Shown: positions 22,974-33,255 of the stretch, one piece after another
How positions within the stretch are numbered: the stretch's first letter is position 1
How the letters are laid out: each line of letters starts with the position of its first letter
DNA from: Siphonodentalium dalli
Taxonomy: Eukaryota; Mollusca; Scaphopoda; Gadilida; Siphonodentaliidae
DNA length: 64,000 nt
NCBI GenBank assembly: GCA_032622095.1
Contig: CP136061.1
Coordinates: 200,626,244 to 200,690,243 of the forward strand
Direction of reading: 5' to 3'
Notes under the pieces: model-generated
Database searches by the model: none
What the model saw: only the letters and a program-made list of their open reading frames with translations
Told to the model about the DNA's origin: nothing
Position numbers and translations under genes: made by a program

Positions 22974-23721
22974 TATCAATGCTTAAGCCGGTTTTCGAAG
23001 ATTTGGAACTTGTCCGTTCACATAGGAATCGAAATCAGACAGTTTTAACATTAGTCTACAACTTTATATATCACATTTTCCCATAAAAACAATTGTGTTT
23101 TCAGCGTGGCGATGACACGGAGAAAGAAATTCGTGAGCGATAAAAGTAACCGCTCATGACATGAAAATAACGTAATTACGGACGTAAGACAAGACGGATT
23201 TGTGCATTGCACAGAATGAATATATCACATCATTGCACTGAATACAAACAAATAATAATAAATAATAAATATCAGTAGAGTCAGATTGAGTCATACTGTA
23301 TGGAGTCACTGCCGTATATAATTACGGTCACTGATAAATATATTGTTGAATTTTGACGGCATGAACTTGGAAACACGTATATTTTTAACCTTGAGGCGGG
23401 CGCATAAAACAACGGTGATTCACTCTACAATTGATGAAACGGTATGGGTACAACGGTCCGATAGCGTCAAACCGACAGTATTTTCTAAGAGTGTGGCTTC
23501 TTATTTTATTTAAGAATATCTTCTGCGCCTTGTGATAAAATTTTAACTGCCACCCATCACGTTTAATGCGTTTATGAATCGAAACAAAATGATATTTTCT
23601 TTGTTTCGCTTCGAAATCTACATCATATGCCGGAAATTAAATAAATTTACGACATCGCGATTTCTAAATTAATCGGTACGAAATGTTCAATAGTTCTTGA
23701 TTATATTCAATTATATTGGAC

Positions 23722-23931
23722 ATGCGGCGGAAAAGTTACGATGCTAATATTAGCTATTGGGCGGGGTTTACTGGAATCGCGCTGGCTGAAGGAATTCCCC
23801 TTGCCTTGGGGATTCCATGCGTCTATCGCCCGATTGGTTACATCGCTTTACTGATTATGTTGCGATTGACTAGCTGTTACGTATTATATGCTTGTAGTAA
23901 TGGGGAACCCTACCCAATTTCGCTAGACTAA
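23722..23931 (+). pseudogene. Small hydrophobic ORF, copy A (stopped early)
   Basis: 69 codons from MRRKSYDAN through WAGFTGIALAEGIPLALGIP to a TAA. The sister frame at 24,778-25,026 has TCA (Ser) in place of this TAA and runs 13 codons further. Apart from that, one change is silent (Asp) and one is Ile to Val. Function unknown. Confidence 0.35.
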
Positions 23932-24777
23932 GTACATGAAGCGTCTGTGTATGATTTTAATCAGAACTAGACTCAATTAATCCTGGTCATTTTGACTGAC
24001 ACAATTTTAGTCTAATTGCTTTATTAGTATCAATGCTTAAGCCGGTTTTTGAAGATTTGGAACTTGTCCGTTCACATAGGAATCGAAATCAGACAGTTTT
24101 AACATTAGTCTACAACTTTATATATCACATTTTCCCCAAAAAAAACAATTGTGTTTTCAGCGTGGCGATGACACGGAGAAAGAAATTCGTGAGCGATAAA
24201 AGTAACCGCTCATGACATGAAAATAACGTAATTACGGACGTAAGACAAGACGGATTTGTGCATTGCACAGAATGAATATATCACATCATTGCACTGAATA
24301 CAAACAAATAATAATAAATAATAAATATCAGTAGAGTCAGATTGAGTCATACTGTATGGAGTCACTGCCGTATATAATTACGGTCACTGATAAATATATT
24401 GTTGAATTTTGACGGCATGAACTTGGAAACACGCATATTTTTAACCTTGAGGCGGGCGCATAAAACAACGGTGATTCACTCTACAATTGATGAAACGGTA
24501 TGGGTACAACAGTCCGATAGCGTCAAACCGACAGTATTTTCTAAGAGTGTGGCTTCTTATTCTATTTAAGAATATCTTCTGCGCCTTGTGATAAAATTTT
24601 AACTGCCACCCATCACGTTTAATGCGTTTATGAATCGAAACAAAATGACATTTTCTTTGTTTCGCTTCGAAATCTACATCATATGCCGGAAATGAAATAA
24701 CTTTACGACATCGCGACTTCTAAATTAATCGGTACGAAATGTTCAATAGTTCTTGATTATATTCAATTATATTGGAC

Positions 24778-25026
24778 ATGCGGCGGAAAAGTTACGACGC
24801 TAATGTTAGCTATTGGGCGGGGTTTACTGGAATCGCGCTGGCTGAAGGAATTCCCCTTGCCTTGGGGATTCCATGCGTCTATCGCCCGATTGGTTACATC
24901 GCTTTACTGATTATGTTGCGATTGACTAGCTGTTACGTATTATATGCTTGTAGTAATGGGGAACCCTACCCAATTTCGCTAGACTCAGTACATGAAGCGT
25001 CTGTGTATGATTTTAATCAGAACTAG
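24778..25026 (+). CDS. Small hydrophobic ORF, copy B
   Basis: 82 codons. Two hydrophobic segments, around GIALAEGIPLALGIP and IGYIALLIMLRL, suggest a small membrane protein if it is expressed. The same DNA holds two ATTGG (CCAAT) boxes and a GGGCGGGG GC box, so it may be a promoter rather than a gene. No splice partner or poly(A) signal was found. I do not recognise it. Confidence 0.3.
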   Translation: MRRKSYDANVSYWAGFTGIALAEGIPLALGIPCVYRPIGYIALLIMLRLTSCYVLYACSNGEPYPISLDSVHEASVYDFNQN

Positions 25027-25360
25027 ACTCAATTAATCCTGGTCATTTTGACTGACACAATTTTAGTCTAATTGCCTAATTAGTCATTTTGACTAACCAT
25101 TCCTTAGTCGTTATGACTAACTTTACCCTATAGTGTAAATGCCGAAGGTTCATGTGTGTAACTCTGGTAAGATAAATGGACGTATGTGTAGTTAACGTTT
25201 CCTTCAAGCTGGGATGTCAATATACCAAATGACAAAGAAATCACACACGAGTTACAAAGCGAAATGTTCGTATACGGACGGTCGGTTGTGTCACCGGACG
25301 AAGACGTCGACTTCATGCCCGAACCTCTGGGACGTCAGCCCATGTTAGTTGCATACTCAC

Positions 25361-25457
25361 GCGCAACACGATCCTCCGCAACAAAAGCTAGAATCACTAC
25401 AAATGCTAGCAGACGAGCCATCGTAACAAAACTTTGCCGACTCAACAAGGTTGACAC
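25361..25457 (-). CDS. Signal-peptide exon of the Shisa/CYYR-like gene
   Basis: A clear acceptor (ATCTTTGTTTCAG) starts the exon at 25,457. After 36 bases of 5' UTR, ATG (25,419-25,421) begins MARLLAFVVILAFVAE, a typical signal peptide, and the exon ends in GTGAGT with one base left over (phase 1). Orientation and spacing fit the transmembrane and tail exons at 21.5 and 20.3 kb. Because the transmembrane exon is entered in phase 2, at least one more exon, expected to be the cysteine-rich ectodomain, must lie between; I could not find it. Assignment to the same gene is therefore an inference. The acceptor implies a further non-coding first exon upstream. Confidence 0.6.
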
Positions 25458-26004
25458 CTGAAACAAAGATAAAGTGCTGTGTGACAACCATTGTTAGATA
25501 ATGGTAATGTTTAGGGCGGGTGGTAATTTGTATAATTTAGTCAATTATATTACTTTGGTCTTGTTCAAGGGGGGAGCTGCATTTGTTAAAGCAGAGTTGA
25601 TACTCATACACTATACATGTAGTTACCTATATTTCACCTCACCCAGAAATTGCGCCTGCTGATTGGTAGAGAGCTGTATTATATATTGTGTAGCGTAATT
25701 GTATAGTTGTGTGCTAAATTTAGCACAACTTACACCAAACAAGCATGAACAAAGCAATTACTAGAGGCAACAATCTATTGTTATGTCCACCAATTTACTA
25801 AGGCGTGTTCAAATTAAATTAAAAACATTGCTGTGAACATTGTTTTCACATGAATGACGTCAACTTGCGAAGTGGCAACATTCGGTTGAATTCACCTTGT
25901 AAAGTAGTTTCGAGTTTTCGTGCATTCAAAACAAAACCTAAATACAGCGGGTTTCGGTTTACTGAACTAGATTTTAACACATTCTTGCGATTATTATATT
26001 TCTC
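25458..26004. other. No gene seen
   Basis: Upstream region of the signal-peptide exon (5' intron or promoter). No clear promoter motif chosen. Confidence 0.4.
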
Positions 26005-26008
26005 TTAA

Positions 26009-26529
26009 AGGTGGATTATCTCGTTGTAAACATGCATTATATAGATACCGGGGTATAAAATATTAGATATGAATCGAAAACTCCTGTCCAGAAATGCTTC
26101 TATCGATTAATATTGATTTTATTTCGAATATTTTCTGGTCTAAAAAGGTGTGGTTATTTAGCTTAACGAACAATAGTGGTTACTGTTAACAGAGACCAGA
26201 AATTTTATAGTGTAATTTCGTCACAATTAAACGTTAATTATACTCATTATCGCTTATAACTATGGAATAAAACAATACAACCAATCAATGTGGGACCTTT
26301 GACGTTTGGTACGTAGCCATAGGAACAGCCTAGTGCTCTATATCGCAATATGGTATCACCCGAATGGTCTGTTCTAAAAATAGACAAATAAACGGTCCCA
26401 ATAATATATTCGAAATAAAATCAATATTAATTGATAGAAGCATTTCCGGACATGGGTCTTCAGTTCATATTTATTATTTTATACCCACGCAACTATTTCA
26501 AATTTGTTATTTAAAGAGATAATCCATCT
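26009..26529. mobile_element. TTAA MITE, family 3, with long inverted ends
   Basis: 521 bases flanked by TTAA (26,005-26,008 and 26,530-26,533). The ends are AGGTGGATTATCTC and AGATGGATTATCTC. Inverted similarity continues for about 130 bases, including AAATGCTTCTATCRATTAAT and TTGATTTTATTTCGAATAT. No coding capacity. Confidence 0.85.
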
Positions 26530-26533
26530 TTAA

Positions 26534-27429
26534 ACTGTGTACCGGTAAGTTGAAAATCATACAGTGTATTTGTTCTCAGTAAAACGAGTTGTACATGATT
26601 TCTATTAACGTCTTATGAAGGAAATTTGAGCAGCCCAGCAGTTGGTATATGGTAGGATACGGTTGTGTGTCGTATGCATGCTACAAGTTCGAATTGTTCG
26701 GTGGAATATAATAGAGCATGGGTTGTCGTTGACTATGCGGCCACAAGGAACTATACCCGCGCAGTCAACGATAAGACATGATATATATTTAAACAGTTAC
26801 GTCATTGTGTTAACTTGGTGTCAAATATGATATGATTTAATCGAGGAAAGTGCAAATTTAATTCTGACTTAGAATAGCATTCGCTGTAAATATCGTTTGT
26901 GAGTGCTGTTGTAAATTGAAGTCCCGTTCCCATAGTCTTCTGTCGTTGTAGTCATGATCAGATCCATTGGCGGGATTTTTCGTGAAATGTATGCTGAAGG
27001 GTAGAACGTGAGGTGTCCGCGTGTGCACAAGTACTGTATTGACAAACACATTGACACACGTGTCGGTACCACAAACATGTGATCGGTATGTGTTTATTAC
27101 TCACCACCCGACCTATAATCCGAGAATTTAAAAAAACACACAATTACAAGCTTTATTCGGTCACACGCAGGGCTGTTTTGTCGTACGTGGTGGTGTTTTT
27201 ATTGTATACTTAATTTCGGTTTCATGGTTGAGACCAACGTCATTTAAGTTGTGTGACGTCAATGTAATGCCTATGGAATACATGGGTCATATGGATTTGT
27301 AAATATGGAACACCAGGAACACTGTAATTCTTGGAACAATCATGTAATAAATGTCAGTATATAATCATATACTTATCGGAAAGAATGTTGTATTATGGTC
27401 ACAATGATGTATCATAATCGAAGTTCATG
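26534..27429. other. No gene seen
   Basis: Small overlapping minus-strand frames at 26,858-27,143 have no recognisable content. Confidence 0.45.
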
Positions 27430-27433
27430 TTAA

Positions 27434-28008
27434 AGGAACGAATAGCCTTGGTTGTAGGTTATAATTTTAAATAAAATTTACGAAATTATGAAAATGTCCT
27501 CAAGAATATACTAAAAGTATAGTATAAGTATAGTATGAGTAGAACATTATCCACAAAACACATTTGTGCCAGCCGAGCGTTTGCTTATATAGCACATAAA
27601 TAGTGAACAAATAAGCAAAACACTCAACACCGTGGTGATTTTGTTGTGTGATATTGCTTCACGGTGACCCAATCAACACGGAGATATTGAGTGGCGACGA
27701 TTAGTGAGCGCCATAACGGTATGTTGTAAAAACATGGTCTAGTTTTAAAGCAAATTTCACTCAGTGTGATATCCACGTTGTGGAGTGTATTGCTTATCGC
27801 ACACTCTTTCCGTACTGTACTGTAACATGACATGGCCTGTGTTTACTAACACGGCGCGCGATCTTGGCAATATAATGCTATTTATGCGACATTTATGATT
27901 GTTATAAGAACAAAATCTGGCTATATTTTAATATTATTTGTGTGTTTTTGTTTTTGGTGGTTTTAACGGATGTGACTATTTTATCAACAATGCACGCTTA
28001 CTGTATCC
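27434..28008. mobile_element. TTAA MITE family 1, copy e (diverged)
   Basis: Flanked by TTAA (27,430-27,433 and 28,009-28,012). The left end AGGAACGAATAGCCTTGG matches AGGCACGGGAGGCCTTAG of copy a; the right part contains GGTGGTTTTAACGGATGTGA as in copy d. It is about 575 bases, longer than the other copies. Confidence 0.65.
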
Positions 28009-28012
28009 TTAA

Positions 28013-28319
28013 AATACGCACGGGGTGTGTCTGTAATTAGAAGTAACAACGCATTTTATCTACATTTGTTTATGTTCCGAAGTATAATCGGCAATTTTCA
28101 GATTTTGTTTCGCGAGTTCAAATGAGTTCGTAATCTTTTGAGATTATGTAAGCATCGTGGTAATAGTGTTTCTCCACATTGAATTAAGGCATTCATTCGG
28201 TTGACGACTCATGTGGAGTTCATTGCATAACAGATAGCATGACTCTTCTGGAATAAGCATATTAGTGTCACAATTGCGAAATCGTATTAACGTTATTGAC
28301 GATTTTAGATGAACAGGTA
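28013..28319. other. No gene seen
   Basis: Unassigned AT-rich spacer. Confidence 0.4.
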
Positions 28320-29245
28320 GCTAACGCTTAAAGAGGTAGATCATAGATGAGTACGGGAACGGGGCTTCGACTTAAAACATCACTATAACAACTGATATAT
28401 ATAACGAGCTGTTTAACCAGTTCTATATTGTATGAATTATCCCATTCATAAATAAAAGTATAACTTGGAACTACTGTATCTATTATTAATTTAGATTGGT
28501 GTTCAAGTATAACATGAAGTCGACACGAAGAAAACCAGATAATACAATGCAAAGTATGATTCATATTGATTGGTGGGAAAGGGTCAGATAATAAATTCAA
28601 CAATTGTGGTCATTTGTCGAACCTATTATTTGAAATACATGCACGTCAATGGGTATTTAGTATAGAAACGGTTATCTCTAACGAAACTGGGACTATATTG
28701 AAGGGTAAATCTGAAAAAAAATGATTGTCACTTAACATTTGGGTGTGTGAACACTGAATCCCAGTTAAGAAACTATGTGACAACCCTTCCATTTTAAGGT
28801 GTGTTTTAGTTGTGGCATATGTACTTATCAGGCATTGGTCTGTATGTATGGTCGGGCGTGACACCTAGCTGTAGGCGTGGGCTGTACATATGTGTCTTAT
28901 GCATGTCTGTGAATTTAAATGGGCTTGAGTGTATCTCAGCACCTTGTCGGGTGTGTATTAAGTACCTTCTCTCGGGTGTATGTCATTTACGTTCTGCCGG
29001 GTGTGTCTCGAGTACCTTCTGTCGGGTGTGTCTCAATGCCAAGATGTGTATGTACTTCGATACCTTCGATGGGCTGCTGGTTCATATACAGGGTTGGTGG
29101 TTGAGTGGGATACGTTTTCGGGAGCATATCAGTGCTTCTGTCTTGAGTGCATTAAATTTTACAGGCCAGTTAGAAGACCAGGATTGAAGTTTGTCAATAT
29201 CCTGTTGTAGCATTATCACTCCAATATGAGGAGCACCGGTTAGTA
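28320..29245 (-). pseudogene. LINE G, 3' part: reverse transcriptase of jockey/CR1 type
   Basis: On the minus strand the frame from about 29,243 reads LTGAPHIGVIMLQQDIDKLQ, then SWSSNWPVKFNALKTEALI, the segment that follows the catalytic FADD in jockey/CR1-type RTs. A stop and a frameshift follow, then GIEVHTHLGI (the HLG motif). A 25-base minisatellite (28,941-29,038, four units around CGGGTGTG) interrupts. At 28,603-28,328 a further piece reads VVPSYTFIYEWDNSYNIELV, like the LEY..WDN region. The matching upstream half of the RT is at 39,351-39,675, across a 10-kb insertion. Confidence 0.65.
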
Positions 29246-29294
29246 TAGTGACTTAACGTTTTTGTTGGAACGGACTGACAAAAGTGCCATTTGT

Positions 29295-31435
29295 TTATAT
29301 TATGTCAAGTTATGTGTGCCCTTTCAGAAAGTGAACTAGAAATAAGTTTCTGTTCAATATTAACCCTTGTTTACAGTGTAAATCCAAGATGGCCGCCAAA
29401 TCCAATCATTATTTCACCATGACGTTCCAAGTGGTACAAAATTTAAGGCACATGCCCAATAAAGTGGTCATTCCACCCGCCATTGTCATACTTTGAAGAT
29501 AGTATCAACCCAGGCTGACCAAATTTGAAATGTATCACTTTTTTTGGACAAAAAACCTGAAATTTTGTCATAAAATCTTTCTCGTTTCAATTATTTTGGA
29601 ATAATAAACGGACAATTTCTCAAAACTATTCCAGTGTAGATCACAGGTTAAGATTAAAAACATTTCGGAAATATATACTGCAAACAATTCATAAAAGATC
29701 TTGGACAAATTCGTAATCATATTTTAGAAATTTGGATTATGTTACCCCTCACCTAAAAAATCATGAATTTATTTTGTGTGATAAACATACCATAGAACAT
29801 GGATGAGAATTAACAAACGACACTCGTCGATCACATTTCTAAATACTGTAATGATAATTATATACACAATAACCAAAGTTGAAATTTACAACTTTTTCGA
29901 CTAAGCATATGCAATCTTGTAAGAACAATGTTAGAACATTCTTGTCATTTCAAATATTTTGGTCGTATAAATGGTCATTTACTCATAGGATATTTGCGAT
30001 AGTTCACAATATTTGGTTTTATGTTTTTGACATATATACTGAAAACAATTATACATTTTATGTGGCTAATATCATATTAGTAATATGTAACATTTCAGAA
30101 AATTTGGTTTGTTACCCCTCACCCCAAAAGTCTCGAAAATGTGACTTTGTTGTAAGGATTCAATAAACCTTTAGTTAAATCTTATAAAGTGAGTCTGTCG
30201 ATCGTAATTCGTCATATATGATTTGTAACAACCTCATTGTCAGAATACTGTTGAAATTTACAATTGTAGCCTAATAACAATTATATTTGATAATTTCAAA
30301 TATTTTCAACCAATATGAGGACAATTTCTCAACATTTCCCAAGATAATATAAAATATGCGGTCTTAAAAGTTTCGAAAATGAATGTCGAATACAACACAT
30401 TTAAAGGCTTATACATGTCATGTCATGGTGAAATAGAATAACATAAAAAGAAATCTATTATACCATCACTAGATATATTTGAAGGTATTGACCCAATATC
30501 ATTGACTTATGTAATCTAGCATACAAGAGGGGTGTATATATAGACATTTATTTCAGATCAAAACTTGAAATTGTCCATCAATAATACACATAACATAAAT
30601 ATGGCCTATCTTTGTTTATACTGTGTTCTTAAATTAATGTCTGTTATGTTATATCAGTATACAGTTCACAGTCTAATCATATCAGCCAAAATATAGCAAC
30701 TCATAGATTGTCATGTTATAGAATAGAAGAATAGAATAATCAATATTAAAGTGACATGTGTTACAAGCATATAATAAATTCATCACATACAGGTGATAGA
30801 ATATAAGTATATATATAACATTTCAATATAACACCCGGCCATCGAGGCCTAGATGTCACTATGAGGATGGAATATTTTTCTATGCTGATTGCGCAGCTAG
30901 AGTGGAAATCATCCACTCTTTATTGACAAAACTTGTTGTCTGACTTTGTAACATTTAAACAGGTATTTGCCAAAAGTGATGTGAAGTCTGTCAACAAGGA
31001 TAATCAGAAGTTGATTTTCAGTAAGGTTATTTATGCGACCATAAGCGCGTTTAACTGTACACATAAACTCGTTTCGCAATTTAGAGTATGCTGGACATTT
31101 GAATACAAAATGCATTTCATCTTCAACATCACCCGAGTTGCATACGATGCAATATCGTTCATCTGCGCTTGTATTTCTATTGCGACCAGTTTCAATGGCT
31201 AGTGGTAACACGCCACATCTGAATTGAGCAAAGATTGAGCGTTCAGATTTACTTAAAGTACTATTCACATAGGGTTCAAACCGGTGCCTGTGTTTATACG
31301 TTGAACAAATGTTTTAGGCATTCTTAATATCACAATTACATATACATAACTAAGTGCATGGTAAATCAGCTTTTGCACATTTGCATCAGTTACAAGTTTG
31401 GGATTTGCAACAACACTTAATGAGTTCTGAACACA
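29295..31435 (+). repeat. Left arm of the 10-kb palindrome
   Basis: Pairs in reverse with 38,668-37,868 and 33,235-32,600. Landmarks are TATGTCAAGTTATGTGTGC, CACCATGACGTTCCAA, ATGACCCAATATCATTGAC-like sequence near 30,490 and TTAATGAGTTCTGAACACAC near 31,415. It contains an internal repeat of about 360 bases (ATATATACTG and TTACCCCTCACC near 29,670-29,755 and 30,030-30,125). A LINE fragment at 30,722-31,280 is missing from the other arm. Confidence 0.8.
30722..31280 (-). pseudogene. LINE D: 3' end inserted in the palindrome's left arm
   Basis: The minus-strand frame reads EPYVNSTLSKSERSIFAQFR, then a zinc motif CIVCNSGDVEDEMHFVFKC (CX2CX9HX4C) and CPAYSKLRNEF, with a stop at 30,909. A 3' UTR with an AATAAAG near the stop and an ATTCT-type tail ends at about 30,722. 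The right arm reads straight through the equivalent site (GTTATAATCACCGG on its complement), which gives an empty-site comparison and shows a 5'-truncated insertion of about 560 bases after the palindrome formed. Confidence 0.75.
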
Positions 31436-31439
31436 CAGC

Positions 31440-32595
31440 TACAGCTTGTCATGACAAGTGTACTTTCCTGGTAGACGGATCGTTTCATATGCTGTATTAG
31501 AGCCCCTTGTGTCGGCGGAAGACCTTCTATTGGACGACAAGTTTTGGAGAAGAATTCACTTCGTGCTCGTTAATCAGGAGATTTTGACAACCTTTACTAT
31601 ACGTAATGATAATGAAACGTTTGAGTTCTTTGAAAATATCTGAGGACGAATCTAATTGTATAAAAAGTTGATTCCCCAATAGAAGAAATGTATCTGTGGG
31701 ATAACGCGGGATAATTTTGTAATCCAGAAACGTGTTTTGCCCTTTCCATGTAAGAAGGAAGTGGTATCACAACCAGATATTGAACACAAAATTTGTACGT
31801 AAGGGTTAGAGCACAAGAATTGTTCTTTACCAGAATAAATCGAGTCGAAGACGAGATTTATTCTGGTATAGAACTATTCGCGTGGTCTGATCGACTTAGA
31901 GCACAATCGATCCCACATAATGCATTCAACTTAAAATGTGCAATTGAGCGTGTTTTGACCACGATGCACAACCAGTGCGCTGGCCGCGATTGGACACAAT
32001 AGCCGGTTAGCAACGCCCAACAACGAGATTAACATGAACTAATCGCCGTTGAATGTGAATAGATATGTCCAAAACAACACGGACTGGCCCCAATTTGAAG
32101 CGCCCGTGCGATTTGTCTGTTATGAGTTGCGTGTGCCTAACAATGGGATAATCACTGAATTATTCCTTCGCCAGCCTTGGGAATTGGTGTGCTTTACCAA
32201 AAATCAGGGAACGATTGTAACAATGGGATTGTGCTCTAAAGATAAACAGTTGTCGACGACCAGAGCGTAAAATGAGCTGTTGACATGGTAAAATGTTTCC
32301 GTTTTGACTGTTCCTAGATAACTCCACATATCAGCAGCACTGGACAGCATCGGTAAACTTTGAAAACTGACCGAGGAGAATTACCAGGACATCTGTGTCA
32401 ACAGTCCGATTATGGATTGCTGTCAGCCCACACAAAAGCGCATGAATAATGTGCGGCATAAAACTAGCCGTCAACCAGGCAGGATTGTGGTAGACTTGTC
32501 ATGAAATAGCAATTCCAATACCTGAACCGTGTGAATGGGGATGGACAGTTGCAGACATTGGGTGTAAACCATTGTGGACTACATTACCAGATGCT
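31440..32595. other. Unpaired centre of the palindrome
   Basis: About 1.15 kb not matched between arms. Plus-strand frames at 31,793-32,002 and 32,049-32,270 have fair codon composition (for example NTDWPQFEAPVRFVCYELRV), but I do not recognise them. A 12-bp stem (CCAGAATAAATC) at 31,838-31,874 is visible. It may be the decayed coding core of the element; this is a guess. Confidence 0.35.
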
Positions 32596-32599
32596 GCAT

Positions 32600-33235
32600 A
32601 TGTGTGTTCAGAACTCATTAAGTGTTGTTGAAAATCCCAAACTTGTAACAGTTGCAAATGTGCAAAAGCTGATTTACCACGCACATATTTATGTATATGT
32701 AATTGTGATATTAAGAATGCCTAAAATATTTGTCCAACATATAAACACAGTCACCGGTGATTATAACATAACACTATGAGTTGCTATCAATCGGCTGCTA
32801 TGATCAGACTGTGAACATAATAGTTATATAACATAACAAAAATGAATTTAAGAACACAGTATAAACACAGATAGGCCATCTTTATGTCATGCGTATCAAC
32901 GATGGACAGAATAAAGTTGTGATCTGAAATACATGTCTATATCTACACCCCTCTTGTATGCTAGATTGTACAAGTCAATGATATTGGGTCAATACCTTCA
33001 AATATATCTATTGATGGCATAATAGATTTTTTGAATTTGATTCTATTTCACCATGACATGACATGTATACACCTTTACAAGTGTTGTATTCGACATTCAG
33101 TTTCTAAAATTTTAAGACCTCATATAGTATATTATCTTGGTAAATGTTTGAGAAATTGCCCTTATATTGGTTGAAAATATTTGAAATGATGGGTATTTTA
33201 CCATCAAGTTGTCATTATCATGGAAATTAACATGG
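32600..33235 (-). repeat. Right arm of the 10-kb palindrome, inner part
   Basis: Reverse match to about 30,290-31,435 of the left arm. It stops where the L1/Tx1-like LINE begins and resumes at 37,868. Confidence 0.8.
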
Positions 33236-33255
33236 AAAAATGAAATTTCATTTCA

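Larger units (their letters stand above)
22974..25075 (+). repeat. Recent tandem duplication, 1,054-bp period
   Basis: Copy A (22,974-24,019) and copy B (24,028-25,075) are in direct tandem, separated by 8 bases, and by eye differ at roughly 14 positions. The duplication lies in an intron of the host gene. It has no LTR ends (no TG...CA, no primer-binding site), so it is not a retroelement pair. Confidence 0.9.

Noticed and set aside
22974-25075. Pair of LTRs
   Set aside because: The copies are adjacent with 8 bases between them; there is no internal region, no TG...CA ends and no target duplication.
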